Assembly: GCF_900110345.1 (NCBI RefSeq)
Contig: NZ_FODJ01000008.1
Location: 1 to 64,000, forward strand
Direction: 5' to 3'
From: Amphibacillus marinus
GTDB lineage: Bacteria > Bacillota > Bacilli > Bacillales > Amphibacillaceae
DNA: 64,000 nt
Shown in pieces: positions 1-9,001 of this stretch (positions are counted from its first letter, which is position 1; every line of letters begins with the position of its first letter). The notes beneath the pieces are model-generated. The model had not been told where the DNA came from. It did no database searches and saw only the letters and a program-made list of their open reading frames with translations. The position numbers and the translations under genes are program-made.

Positions 1-159
1 AAGTGATTTGTTCCCATAGGAGTCTACGGGACTGCTGAATGCTTGATGATAGGTATGCTTACCCCTTCTTTTATTTGTGTGAGCATAAATTGAAAGATTA
101 AATACGTTTAAGTATGTATTAGGACTGTCCATTGATAACGCAGACACCTAATTAGATCT

Positions 160-300
160 ACATAATTAAGTGGAGACAGCCAATGGGCGAGACTCCGGAA
201 GGAATAGCATCAGCCGAAGATCCACTTGAGGAGCGCTTCCTGCTACTCAAGTTAGCTGAGGCGATGCCTTCGGAAAGAGAGTCCATTGGCTGCCGGAACG
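160..300. repeat. Long imperfect inverted-repeat hairpin, Bacillaceae-type intergenic repeat
   Basis: The outer arms GCAGCCAATGG and its complement CCATTGGCTGC bracket the core. Inner complementary segments (GGAATAGCATC against GATGCCTTCGG-type sequence, CTTGAG against CTCAAG) continue the stem. The wording of the core resembles intergenic repeats I recall from Bacillaceae, but no search was run. The remainder of 1-481 holds no ORF I would support. The first 30 bases may be the tail of a second such element. Confidence 0.5.
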
Positions 301-499
301 GATCACTGTTCTAACCTTAATCGTTGCCCTGGTGATCGACTATCATTTTCTTAATGTTCGTATATTCATCTCTTATCAGTAATTATGAAATTGACTCAGG
401 TGGCTCTTTTTTTTAAAAAAATACGCCAGGAATCAGATACATAATTAAAGAGATTAGGTAAAAGCTAACAAAAACTACACAATGAGTGGAGAGGAAAGC

Positions 500-2056
500 A
501 TGCGATTACGCTCTAGAAAACAAGAAAAGCACATTATTGAAAACATCTCAGATGATCACGATGTTAACCTTTCTGAAGTATTAGCAGAAAATATTGAGCT
601 GACAAGTCAGATGCTTGGCCATAGTGAAGACCTTGTCATTAGACAATTCCAACTAAATGATATAAAAGCAGCGTTAATGTATATCGATGGGTTAATTAAT
701 CAACAGACTGTTTATATTGATTTACTTCATGAACTTATGTTAGATTCATCCGAATTAAAACGGACTAATAATAAAGCCATATTACCTGCTATAAAAGCAA
801 ATTTATTATCAGTTGGTTCAGTTACAGAAGTAAATACCATTGCTAGCATGTTAAAAGCCTTATTATCAGGTGATTCTATTTTATTAGTTGAACAACAAAT
901 ATCTGGTCTGGCACTTAACACAAAGGGTGGTGAAAGTCGTGGGATTGAGAGTGTTACAACGCAAGAGGTGGTTAGGGGACCTAAAGAAGCATTTACCGAG
1001 CGCGTTGCTACTAATGTTTCATTAATTAGAAGGCGAATAAAAGATCCTAATTTATGGATGAAAAAGTACTGCATTGGTGAAAAAACGCAAACGGACGTAA
1101 TTGTTACCTATTTAAATGGGGTCGCTAATGATGATATTGTTCAGGAATTAGACAAGCGCTTAAATGATATAAAGATAGATGCTATCCTTGAAGGCGGCTA
1201 TATTGAAGAACTTGTACAGGACGATACGTATACGCCATTCCCAACTGTCTATAATTCGGAGCGTCCAGATGCAATATCAGCAGGCATTCTTGAGGGTAAA
1301 ATTGCAATTATTGTAGACGGTACGCCGTTTGTATTATTGATTCCTGCTTTATTTGTCGACTTTTTACAATCAAGTGAGGATTATTATCAGCGAAGTGATA
1401 TTGCTACTTTACTTAGGTTATTGCGTACCTTAGCTTTCTTCTTAGCTTTATTAACACCATCCTTATACATTGCTTTGACTATCTTTCATCAAGAAATGGT
1501 TCCAACAACCTTACTTATTAGTCTAACTGCTCAACGAGAGGGTATTCCATTTCCTGCGCTTGTCGAGGCACTTTTAATGGAAGTGACCTTTGAACTGTTA
1601 CGTGAAGCAGGGATTCGATTACCCAGTACAGTTGGATCTGCTATTTCAATTGTTGGTGCACTAGTCCTAGGGCAGGCAGCTGTAGATGCTGGGATCGTAT
1701 CTGCTACCATGGTTATTGTTGTATCCTTAACGGCAATTTGTAGCTTTATTTTCCCGTCGTATAATTTGGCAATTTCCGTCCGAATTTTACGGTTTGGTTT
1801 TATGTTTTTAGCTGCTTCATTCGGCTTATACGGTATTTTCACCGGAATGGTTTTTATGGTGCTACACCTGAATAGCTTAAGATCATTTGGAATTCCTTAC
1901 TTAACACCGTTAGCGCCATTTGTTTGGCAAGGACAGAAAGATGTATTTGTTAGAGCGCCATTATGGAAAAAGCGTGAGCGGCCCCATTTAATTAGCCAAA
2001 AAAACATTGTCAAAAACCGAACCCATGCGCCTGAACCACCTAACGGAGGCCGCTAA
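500..2056 (+). CDS. gerKA: Spore germination receptor subunit A (GerA/GerKA family)
   Basis: This is the A subunit of a germinant receptor, expected in the inner membrane of the spore. The first half (to about residue 270) is hydrophilic. The second half has several strongly hydrophobic segments, as in GerAA/GerKA. The order A-C-small protein-B that follows matches the gerK type rather than gerA (A-B-C). An ATG 18 bases upstream (482) is in frame, but GGAGAGG at 488-494 sits five bases before the ATG at 500, so I prefer the later start (518 aa). The stop overlaps the next start (TAATG). The ligand cannot be told from sequence. Confidence 0.88.
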   Translation: MRLRSRKQEKHIIENISDDHDVNLSEVLAENIELTSQMLGHSEDLVIRQFQLNDIKAALMYIDGLINQQTVYIDLLHELMLDSSELKRTNNKAILPAIKANLLSVGSVTEVNTIASMLKALLSGDSILLVEQQISGLALNTKGGESRGIESVTTQEVVRGPKEAFTERVATNVSLIRRRIKDPNLWMKKYCIGEKTQTDVIVTYLNGVANDDIVQELDKRLNDIKIDAILEGGYIEELVQDDTYTPFPTVYNSERPDAISAGILEGKIAIIVDGTPFVLLIPALFVDFLQSSEDYYQRSDIATLLRLLRTLAFFLALLTPSLYIALTIFHQEMVPTTLLISLTAQREGIPFPALVEALLMEVTFELLREAGIRLPSTVGSAISIVGALVLGQAAVDAGIVSATMVIVVSLTAICSFIFPSYNLAISVRILRFGFMFLAASFGLYGIFTGMVFMVLHLNSLRSFGIPYLTPLAPFVWQGQKDVFVRAPLWKKRERPHLISQKNIVKNRTHAPEPPNGGR

Positions 2057-3255
2057 TGAGAATATTTCTTATTTCAATAATAACCGTACTATTACTTTCA
2101 GGTTGTTGGAGTGCAGTCGAACTCTCAGATATGATGCTAGCAACAGCGATTGGTATTGATTATCACGATGGCAAGTTCCAAGTTACTTTACAGGTTATTA
2201 ATCCGTCTGAAATTGCTGCTAATCAGGATAAGGCGAATCGAACGTCAGTTACTAATTATACTGTGGAAGCAGATACCTTTTTTGAGGCCATTCGGAGGCT
2301 AACAGCTACCTCACCAAGGAAACTGTTCTTAAGTCATATTCGTGTCGTTATTTATGGTGAGGGTATGGCCCGCAGAGGAATTGCTGATACATTGGATTTT
2401 TTAATGCGTGATCATGAATTTAGGTCTGACTTTGTCATGACGATTGCTAAAGATACGACAGCCAAAAAAGTGCTCGGCATCGTATCGCCATTAGAGAATA
2501 TTTCAGCTGAAAAAATATATACGAGTATTGAGTCGTCCGAAAAATTCTGGGCGCCTACGAAAGAGGTAAAATTAGATGAATTAGTTAACGCGATTTTATC
2601 TGATGGGAAGCAGGCAGTAATGACTGGTGTATTTATAAGGGGCGATGCTGAAAAAGGGAGTACCTTAGCCAATGTCGAGACCCAGGATCCCTATGCTACT
2701 ATTTTTGTTGAGCATATTGGTGTGTTTAATGAGGATAAGTTAATCGGCTGGCTAAATGAAGATCAGAGTAAGGGGTTTAATTACATTACAGATAATATTG
2801 CCAGTACCGTTGGTCGGTTAATTTGGCAGGATGGACGCTATATTGTTTTAGAGACAACATCAAGTTCAACCGATCGATCAGTCGTTATTAAGGATGATGA
2901 AATAACCATTACTGTATCAGTAGAATCAACAGCAAATTTCGGGGAGGTAAATGCAGATGTGACCTTCCAAGATCAAGCGGTTATTCAAGAGATTGAGCGC
3001 TATGCAGCAGAAAGGTTGAATGAATTATTAGCACGAAGTATTGCCGTTGCCAAGGAATTTGAAACGGATATATTTGGTTTTGGTGAACTTATTCGTCGGG
3101 ACTATCCCCATGAATGGGAAGCTAAATACAAAGAAAATTGGGATGAATACTTTCTAACGACTAATATCAAAATCGATTCCTCAGTTAGAATTGAGCATGG
3201 TGGTATGATTACCAATCCATTATATGACGAATTAATTCACAAACAAAGGGAGTGA
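2056..3255 (+). CDS. gerKC: Ger(x)C-family germination receptor lipoprotein
   Basis: This is the C subunit of the receptor. The N-terminus is a lipoprotein signal: a short charged start, a hydrophobic run and a lipobox LSGC with the modified Cys near residue 17. The mature part should be tethered on the outer face of the spore inner membrane. Length (399 aa) is normal for GerAC/GerKC. Its start overlaps the stop of the A subunit by one base, which implies translational coupling. The next gene starts nine bases after its stop. Confidence 0.88.
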   Translation: MRIFLISIITVLLLSGCWSAVELSDMMLATAIGIDYHDGKFQVTLQVINPSEIAANQDKANRTSVTNYTVEADTFFEAIRRLTATSPRKLFLSHIRVVIYGEGMARRGIADTLDFLMRDHEFRSDFVMTIAKDTTAKKVLGIVSPLENISAEKIYTSIESSEKFWAPTKEVKLDELVNAILSDGKQAVMTGVFIRGDAEKGSTLANVETQDPYATIFVEHIGVFNEDKLIGWLNEDQSKGFNYITDNIASTVGRLIWQDGRYIVLETTSSSTDRSVVIKDDEITITVSVESTANFGEVNADVTFQDQAVIQEIERYAAERLNELLARSIAVAKEFETDIFGFGELIRRDYPHEWEAKYKENWDEYFLTTNIKIDSSVRIEHGGMITNPLYDELIHKQRE

Positions 3256-3263
3256 AGTAGGCC

Positions 3264-3500
3264 ATGCTGATCCAAATTTGTATGTTAATTATTATTAGTA
3301 TTTGTCTAATTATGTACGAGTATAAACGCTACCAATCAAAAGATTTGTTGTTTTTTTTAGGGGGTATGCTTATTTCAGGTCTCTATGTGCTAAGTGCTAT
3401 TTTAAAACTCGAGATAATAAGCTTTGCTGCTTTAATGGCAACGTTATTAAAGCCATTAAAAGAACCCGTTAAAAAGTGGCTAGCAAAGTATCGAATGTAG
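3264..3500 (+). CDS. Small two-helix membrane protein within the germination receptor operon
   Basis: A 78-residue protein with two hydrophobic segments (about residues 2-18 and 27-58) and a basic C-terminal tail. It lies between the C and B receptor genes with gaps of 8 and 16 bases, so it is almost certainly co-transcribed. Some gerA-type operons carry a small fourth membrane gene (D subunit). I infer an equivalent role from position and topology only. GGGAGTG near the end of gerKC can serve as ribosome binding site. Confidence 0.6.
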   Translation: MLIQICMLIIISICLIMYEYKRYQSKDLLFFLGGMLISGLYVLSAILKLEIISFAALMATLLKPLKEPVKKWLAKYRM

Positions 3501-3516
3501 ATTTGGAGGTATAGGT

Positions 3517-4605
3517 ATGACAGAGAAAATAAGTTCAAAACAATTTCTCGTTTTAGTATTTATGAACTTACTAGGTACTTCTATCGTATTCATTCCCTCA
3601 ATTGCGACAAGCTACGGACAAGAAAATGGCTGGATTACCGTGCTAATTTCCACAATTATCGGAATGGTGTTAATTCTTTTGTTTAATGCAACGGTTAGTA
3701 ATGACGATACGCTTGATTTTTTTTCAGCTATTGATCAATCAGTCGGTAAAATCATCGGCAATGTGATTATAGGAGCGTTAATTATTTTTGCTTATTACAC
3801 TGGAATTGCTAACATCTGGGCGCTATCAGAGTTTGTTGGGCTTCAAATTCTAATGGGAACCCCTCCTGCCGCAATAGCCTTAATATCGACAATGACGAGC
3901 TTAATTGCTGTTCGTTATGGAATAGAGGTTATTGCAAGAAGTATTGAAATTTTCTTTCCATTTACTATTTTAAGTTTAGTTCTTCTGGCCTTACTAGTAT
4001 GGCCAGAGGCGCGGTTAGAAAATATTGAACCAATCATGCAATTGAACAAAATGAGTACTGTAATAGGTGCCATTCCATTAGTTGGAATGACTTTTCTGGA
4101 AGTGATTACTTTAGTCATTATCTTAAGCTCGGTCAATAATCGTAAAGATGGGAAAAGGGCTTTTTTATATGGTGGTCTTCTAGCTGGATTCTGCATGATG
4201 ATTGTTACGTTTGCCTCAATAGCTGTTTTAGGTGTACAAGGAACAGTCCGACATACCTATCCCATTTATGTTTTAGGACAAAATATTCGCATTGCCCAAT
4301 TTTTTGAAAGAATAGAGGTTTTAGTTGCGTTTATTTGGTTTTTTACAATATTCTTCAAAATAGCTACAACGAATTTCATTATTGTAAAAGCCGTTCAACA
4401 CCTATTTAAGCTCAAGCGCCATCAAAGTATTTCAATTCCAGTAAGCTTCTTGTTATGGACGGGTTCAGTGACTAGTTTCCCTAATGTGTTTTATGATTTT
4501 GAAGCGATAAATTCAACGTATTTGGTCCTTGGTTTTATTGTTGGTTTTCTCATTCCCCTCTTTATTGTTGTGAGTAAAAAAATTAGTCAATTACGTAAAA
4601 CGTAA
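3517..4605 (+). CDS. gerKB: Endospore germination permease, GerAB/GerKB family
   Basis: This is the B subunit of the receptor, an integral membrane protein of the amino acid/polyamine/organocation superfamily. GerAB-type subunits bind the germinant. At 362 aa with about ten hydrophobic segments it fits the family. A good Shine-Dalgarno (GGAGGT) precedes the ATG. It closes the operon. Its stop codon lies inside the first of two Zur-like operator sequences that control the next gene, and I see no terminator between them. Confidence 0.88.
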   Translation: MTEKISSKQFLVLVFMNLLGTSIVFIPSIATSYGQENGWITVLISTIIGMVLILLFNATVSNDDTLDFFSAIDQSVGKIIGNVIIGALIIFAYYTGIANIWALSEFVGLQILMGTPPAAIALISTMTSLIAVRYGIEVIARSIEIFFPFTILSLVLLALLVWPEARLENIEPIMQLNKMSTVIGAIPLVGMTFLEVITLVIILSSVNNRKDGKRAFLYGGLLAGFCMMIVTFASIAVLGVQGTVRHTYPIYVLGQNIRIAQFFERIEVLVAFIWFFTIFFKIATTNFIIVKAVQHLFKLKRHQSISIPVSFLLWTGSVTSFPNVFYDFEAINSTYLVLGFIVGFLIPLFIVVSKKISQLRKT

Positions 4606-4643
4606 TAATTACTGTTTACAAAACGTAATGATTACGATATAAT
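4597..4643 (+). promoter_or_regulatory. Promoter with two Zur boxes upstream of the zinc-binding lipoprotein gene
   Basis: Two copies of a Zur-like palindrome lie here: AAACGTAATAATTACTGTTT at 4598-4617 and AAACGTAATGATTACGATAT at 4621-4640. Both resemble the Bacillus Zur box core CGTAATNATTACG. A strong sigma-A promoter is interleaved: TTTACA at 4615-4620, a 17-base spacer, and TATAAT at 4638-4643. The second box fills the spacer, so a zinc-loaded repressor bound there would block RNA polymerase. The first box overlaps the stop of the germination gene. Confidence 0.8.
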
Positions 4644-4675
4644 CACTTAGTAGATTATAGTAAGGGGGAAAACCA

Positions 4676-5817
4676 ATGAAATTATTTTTTCGTGCATTAG
4701 GTATGTACATAACCATTTTAGTCTTGGTTGCTTGTGGAGCAACAGAGGAGGATGGCCAAGAAGATCAGACAGAGAGCGTGTTGCAGGTCTATACAACACT
4801 TTATCCACTTGAGTATTTCACTAATGAAATAGGTGGTGAATATGTTTCTGTATCTTCTGTTCTTCCACCTGGATCTGATGCGCATACCTTTGAACCGACC
4901 TCTAGGATGATGGTAGAGATAGCAGAAGCCGATTTATTCATTTTTAATGATCGTGAAATGGAAGCTTTTGCTCCGCAAATTCAAGAGGCACTTAACAATG
5001 AATCTGTTAGCTTCTTAGAAGCTTCAGCCAACTTGGAGAAAATGTTATATAACCATGGTCATGAAGATGAAGATGATCATAGTCACGATCATGATCATGA
5101 AGATGAAGGTGATCATAGTCACGATCATGGTCATGAAGATGAAGGTGATCATAGTCACGATCATGGTCATGAAGATGAAGGTGATCATAGTCACGATCAT
5201 AACCATGAAAGTGATGATGATCATAACCACGACCACGATTATGAAGTGAAGAGGATCACAGTGATAATCATGCTGATGACGATCACGATCATGGTGAGTA
5301 TGACCCTCATGTTTGGCTAAGTCCAAGATTATCAATACAGTTAGCCGAAGAAATTCTTACTGCCATTATTAAACTTATGCCAGAGCAAGAAGCGTATTTT
5401 ACCAGTCAATTTAATACGTTGGCTGATAAATTAACGGAGCTTGATGAAAAGTTCTCGGAGGCCATTAATAAATATGAGAATAAAAAGATACTCGTTACTC
5501 ATGCAGCATACGGTTATTGGGAAAGGGATTATGGTATTGAGCAAATTGCCATAACAGGTATTTCACCAACAGATGAACCTTCTCAACGTAAGCTTACAGA
5601 AATTTTAGATCTAATTGAGAATTCATCAATTAACCATGTTATTTTTGAGCAAAATATTCAACCGAGAGTTGCTTCAGTTATTCAGGACGAGGCTGGCTTA
5701 ACGAGTCTACAGTTCCATAATCTGGAGGTTTTAACTCAAATTGATATAGATAATGAAGATGACTACTTTACATTAATGAATCATAATATATCAGTATTAG
5801 AAGAAGCTTTACAATAA
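4676..5817 (+). pseudogene. znuA: Zinc ABC transporter substrate-binding lipoprotein (ZnuA/AdcA-like), frameshifted
   Basis: The product should capture zinc outside the cell for an ABC importer. The N-terminal part has a lipobox (LVAC, Cys at about residue 20) and the cluster A-1 start with SDAHTFEP. A His/Asp/Glu-rich linker of five 12-residue units follows (5060-5239, consensus HEDEGDHSHDHG). Just after the linker, between 5242 and about 5255, the frame is lost. Frame one ends at 5320. The remaining family sequence, including DPHVWLSP and the C-terminal lobe, is in the frame that runs from about 5248 to 5817. The shift fits loss of one base. It may be a real mutation, phase-variable slippage near the repeats or a sequencing error. 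No permease or ATPase gene is adjacent. Confidence 0.82.
5060..5239 (+). repeat. 36-bp tandem repeat encoding a His-rich linker, five units
   Basis: Four nearly identical 36-bp units (5060, 5096, 5132, 5168) and a degenerate fifth (5204-5239) lie inside the zinc-binding lipoprotein gene. Each encodes a 12-residue His/Asp/Glu unit, a likely metal-collecting loop. The repeat leaves open frames on both strands, which produces spurious ORFs. The frameshift of the host gene lies immediately after the last unit. Confidence 0.9.
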
Positions 5818-5829
5818 ACTGATAAGGTC

Positions 5830-5867
5830 AAGAAACCTCATTTGTTAAAGAAATGAGGTTTCTTTTT
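5830..5867 (+). terminator. Rho-independent terminator after the zinc-binding lipoprotein gene
   Basis: A perfect 14-bp stem (AAGAAACCTCATTT and its complement) with a seven-base loop is followed by a T run. It begins 13 bases after the stop codon. Confidence 0.92.
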
Positions 5868-5870
5868 GGG

Positions 5871-6185
5871 TTATATATCAAACAGCGTTGGTTATGCAAA
5901 TGTTTGTACGGCTCCAGCAAAAAAGGCCGCTTTCACCCAAGGGCACGAACGTGACATCTTCAGGCTCACAGGATGTGAGTCGGTTAGGCGTTGCGACACG
6001 AAGTCGCGCACTTAGTCTGACATTCCATATTCAGTGTCACGCTAGCACCCAAGGGCACAAGCATGACATCTTCAATTCTTCAGTGTCACGCTAGCACCCA
6101 AGGGCACGGTCTCAGCCTCTTTAGAAAGCAAAGACCACTTTTTTGTGGAGTCTTCGGACACGTGCTATTCCCGCAGGAGTCTCAC
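5871..6185. repeat. MITE-like interspersed repeat, copy A (expanded)
   Basis: The element opens with TATATCAAACAGCGTTGG and contains a core TCTTCGGACACGTGCTATTC plus CCGCAGGAGT. Both are shared with the element at 57760-57983 in inverse orientation. It starts four bases after the terminator at 5830-5867. Internally a 28-bp unit is duplicated (6031-6058 and 6080-6107). A 68-codon open frame here (5888-6094) is a by-product of the repeat. I call it MITE-like because the ends are inverted relatives; no transposase is present. Confidence 0.75.
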
Positions 6186-6719
6186 CCATTGCTTATCTCC
6201 CCTTGGTGGAATGTTCATCAGGAATGAATCCGTTTAAAATCAGGAGTAGAAGGGGAAATAGTGCTTATTAGCGGTCATCCAGCTAAGGTGCTGGCATTTG
6301 CTGCTTCGAAAGCCGCCCTCTACTATCTTCTCGACCGACAAGGTGTAGCTCTAATACTGACATAAAGCGAACATATCCCCACTAAGGGTTAATAACGATA
6401 GCTTTATTTAAGAAAGGGCTAATTCATCAAACGAGTTACTGGTCCTGTCAATCCGTAGACTTAATCCTTCGCCCACCCCTCAGCCAGCTTAGCTAAACCT
6501 GGATATGTTGATGCGAAAGTTGAGTTACTAACCCCCATAAAGTATGTTGGTAATAAAGTACTGAGTCTTGCTTGGTCCTCTGACAAAAAAGCTTTGATCT
6601 CGTTTTAGAATTAAATTAATCGTGAAATAATGTTGTTAATTAGCTAAGCTGTGCTTGCCGAATTGTGCAGGAATACGTTAGAGTATAGATATCTTTAACT
6701 AAATTCGGGAGGCGAACTG
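6186..6719. other. Gene-free region with a dispersed repeat and the promoter zone of the next gene
   Basis: No supported coding frame. The segment 6423-6531 is a repeat also found inverted at 33770-33874 (listed separately). The flanking 6190-6420 has no long open frame on either strand and may be decayed sequence. I saw no S-box or T-box motif before the Cys/Met gene at 6720. Confidence 0.5.
6423..6531 (-). repeat. Dispersed repeat of about 100 bp, copy 1
   Basis: Read on the minus strand it matches 33770-33874 over about 100 bases. Uninterrupted shared blocks include ATCCGTAGAC, CTTCGCC, CAGCCAGCTTA and TATGTTGATGCGA. Several differences fall at third codon positions of a short frame (A-S-T-Y-x-G), so it could be a remnant of a coding sequence. 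I do not recognise the parent. Confidence 0.65.
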
Positions 6720-7862
6720 ATGACAAACCATTTTAATACGCAAGCAGTCCACTTTTCTACCAAAAAGGCTGATGATGTCCAAAGTAAGGTAACGCCAATC
6801 TTTCAAACCACAGCCTTTAAATTTAATGATTTAGCAGATATTGAGCGCTTTTATAATGGTGAAAAAGGTTACCTGTATTCTCGGGTAGGCAATCCTAATA
6901 CCGATGAACTAGGAGAAGCAGTTGCTCACTTAGAAGCTACCTCTCAAGGAATAGCTGTTTCATCAGGACTAGCCGCAATTTTAATAGCAGTTCTGGCAGT
7001 TGCTAAAGCAGGTGATCATATTATTGCAGCAACAGATATTTACGGCGGAACATATGAGCTCTTTAATGCTGAACTAAAAAACTTTGGTATTGAGGTTAGT
7101 TTTATTGATTTTACTGATCAAACGCTCATGGAAAGTGCAATTAAAGAGCACACTGTCCTTATCTATTCAGAATCAATTACCAATCCGTTACTTAGAGTTG
7201 AGAATCTTGATACTATTGTTGATCTGGCGCGAAAATACGGTTTAAAAACGATTATTGATAATACATTTGCAACACCTTATTTGATTCAACCTTATAACAA
7301 GGGAATTGATCTTATTGTACATAGTGCTACTAAATATTTAGCTGGACATAGTGATGTAACGGCTGGGGTGGTAGTTGGATCAGAAGCGCTTATTAAACAA
7401 GCCAGAATAAGGGCAATTAATTTAGGGACGACGTTAAGTCCATTTGAAGCATGGTTAGCTAGCAGAGGGTTAAAAACATTAGCGATTCGAATGGAGCGCC
7501 AAGTTTCCAATGCTACTAAGTTAGCAGGTGCACTAGCAAACCATCCAGCAGTTGATTGTGTCTACTATCCTGAGCACGCCTCTGAAGCGGGTAATGGGGC
7601 CATTGTGTCGATTGATCTAACTAAGAACTGTAACATTGATGTGTTTTTTAAGTCATTGGAGTGGATCAAGATCGTCCCGACTTTGGCTGGTGTCGAAACG
7701 ACAGTTTCTTATCCACGTTCCACCTCACATCGTGCATTAGCAATTGAGGAACAGGAATTATTAGGTATTACTCAGGGTCTTGTAAGAATATCGGTAGGAA
7801 TCGAGAATTCAGCCGATATTATCTCTGTTTTTACCCAGGCAATTGACTTAGCAACAAACTAA
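6720..7862 (+). CDS. PLP-dependent Cys/Met metabolism enzyme (cystathionine gamma-synthase / beta- or gamma-lyase)
   Basis: This is a cytosolic pyridoxal-phosphate enzyme of transsulfuration or methionine breakdown. The PLP lysine is in HSATKYLAGHSD near residue 205. The N-terminal half has the expected tyrosine/arginine cofactor segment (YLYSRVGNPN), and the C-terminal part has ETTVSYPRSTSHR. Length (380 aa) is standard for the MetI/MetC/MccB group. Sequence alone does not separate synthase from lyase. GGGAGG supplies the ribosome site. The short-chain dehydrogenase gene follows after eight bases, so the two are probably co-transcribed. Confidence 0.85.
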   Translation: MTNHFNTQAVHFSTKKADDVQSKVTPIFQTTAFKFNDLADIERFYNGEKGYLYSRVGNPNTDELGEAVAHLEATSQGIAVSSGLAAILIAVLAVAKAGDHIIAATDIYGGTYELFNAELKNFGIEVSFIDFTDQTLMESAIKEHTVLIYSESITNPLLRVENLDTIVDLARKYGLKTIIDNTFATPYLIQPYNKGIDLIVHSATKYLAGHSDVTAGVVVGSEALIKQARIRAINLGTTLSPFEAWLASRGLKTLAIRMERQVSNATKLAGALANHPAVDCVYYPEHASEAGNGAIVSIDLTKNCNIDVFFKSLEWIKIVPTLAGVETTVSYPRSTSHRALAIEEQELLGITQGLVRISVGIENSADIISVFTQAIDLATN

Positions 7863-7870
7863 AAAGGGGA

Positions 7871-8635
7871 ATGATGATGCGACATGCAATTGTAACGGGC
7901 ACATCGAAAGGCCTTGGTGCAGCTATCGCAAAGCATATGCTTCAACAAGGCGTGCATGTCAGTGGTCTGGCAAGGAATCAAAATAATGCGCTTAATGAAG
8001 TAGCTTTGCATCAGCAAACAACTTATCAACATTTTAGCTGCGATTTAACAGATGTAAAGCAAATAAAACAATGTTTTGCTAAAATTATTACCAATATTTT
8101 CAATAAGGAGACAGATTGTGTCTACTTGGTTAACAATGCAGCTACCGTACAACCAATTAATACGGTCTCAAAGCATCATCTTGATGACGTTCAGGCACAC
8201 ATGCAACTAAATTTATTAGCGCCGATGCACATAACCTCTTTGGCATTAAAAGCAGCTCATAAGGCAAATGTTAAGATAGTCATTGTAAATATTTCTTCGG
8301 GCGCAGCTAATCGTATTACTTATGGTTGGAGTGCGTATGGCGCATCAAAAGCAGGATTAAATCACTTCTCTGAGACCGCTGCTTTAGAAGAACGCGAGCT
8401 CAACAGCGATAATAAGATTATCATCTTTGATCCCAGCATAATGGACACCGGTATGCAAGGTGAGATTCGCTCTACAGATGAAATGGCATTTCAACAAGTT
8501 GAGCAATTTAAGCAATATCAGCTTGAACACAAGCTTCGGTCGGCTGATCAGGTAGCTAAAGTGCTGCTAAAGTTGCTAGGTGATGAAGATAATTTAGTAA
8601 GTGGTCAGCGTTATCATATTAATGATTATTTGTAA
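7871..8635 (+). CDS. Short-chain dehydrogenase/reductase, YueD (benzil reductase)-like
   Basis: This is an NAD(P)H-dependent Rossmann-fold oxidoreductase. The cofactor loop TGTSKGLG is at the N-terminus, the NNA motif follows about residue 93, a catalytic serine lies in NISSGAA, and YGASK carries the Tyr and Lys of the active site. The N-terminal stretch recalls Bacillus YueD, which reduces benzil to (S)-benzoin. The physiological substrate is unknown. The start is ATGATG after AAGGGGA, and either codon could be used. It lies directly behind the PLP enzyme. Confidence 0.75.
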   Translation: MMMRHAIVTGTSKGLGAAIAKHMLQQGVHVSGLARNQNNALNEVALHQQTTYQHFSCDLTDVKQIKQCFAKIITNIFNKETDCVYLVNNAATVQPINTVSKHHLDDVQAHMQLNLLAPMHITSLALKAAHKANVKIVIVNISSGAANRITYGWSAYGASKAGLNHFSETAALEERELNSDNKIIIFDPSIMDTGMQGEIRSTDEMAFQQVEQFKQYQLEHKLRSADQVAKVLLKLLGDEDNLVSGQRYHINDYL

Positions 8636-8742
8636 CCTTAGCCATTTTAGCAGGCTTTTACCCAATTTTCTTAATAACCCTTCCCACTTTTGAGCTACCC
8701 ACATATCCTATAAGTGACTCAAGTGGAAAAGGAGGGTTCAAG

Positions 8743-8844
8743 ATGAGTGGAGGATATGGTTATGGCTCTGGATTTGCGTTAATTGTTGTTTTATTCATCT
8801 TATTAATAATTATCGGGGCATCTTGGGGATACGGCGGATACTAA
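8743..8844 (+). CDS. YjcZ-family tiny sporulation membrane protein
   Basis: A 33-residue ORF: a Gly/Tyr-rich start ([10 protein letters not shown]), one hydrophobic helix and a Gly-rich end (WGYGGY). This is the pattern of the YjcZ/YhaL-type tiny Bacillus proteins made late in sporulation. AAAGGAGGG sits nine bases before the ATG. Upstream, CATATCCTA at 8702-8710 fits the sigma-K -10 pattern CATANNNTA, although I see no well-spaced -35 AC. A terminator follows directly. Confidence 0.8.
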   Translation: MSGGYGYGSGFALIVVLFILLIIIGASWGYGGY

Positions 8845-8851
8845 ATAGACT

Positions 8852-8884
8852 AAAGGGGATTCCAAATAGGAGTCCCCCTTTTTT
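8852..8884 (+). terminator. Terminator after the YjcZ-like gene
   Basis: AAGGGGA pairs with TCCCCCTT across a short loop and is followed by six T residues. Confidence 0.85.
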
Positions 8885-9001
8885 GTCAGTAAAAACCATG
8901 GCCTAAACCTCTTTTACCGGACATTTATGTATTCTGATGGTTAATCCTTAATACAATGATAAAATATATGATATAGTATTTATGGGAAAGGAGAATGTTA
9001 A

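Noticed and set aside
5240-5255. Programmed -1 frameshifting in the zinc-binding lipoprotein gene
   Set aside because: No X-XXY-YYZ slippery heptamer lies at the switch point and no downstream pseudoknot is evident; a plain indel is simpler.
5045-5335. Minus-strand ORF (96 codons) and plus-strand alternative ORF over the His-rich repeats
   Set aside because: Both are translations of the 36-bp tandem repeat in wrong frames; composition is almost only Met/Ile/Val/Thr and there is no ribosome site.
5888-6094. 68-codon plus-strand ORF
   Set aside because: It lies wholly inside repeat copy A, lacks a ribosome site and is not maintained in copy D.
6560-6719. S-box or T-box leader before the Cys/Met enzyme gene
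   Set aside because: None of the conserved S-box or T-box strings is present and there is no terminator upstream of the start.
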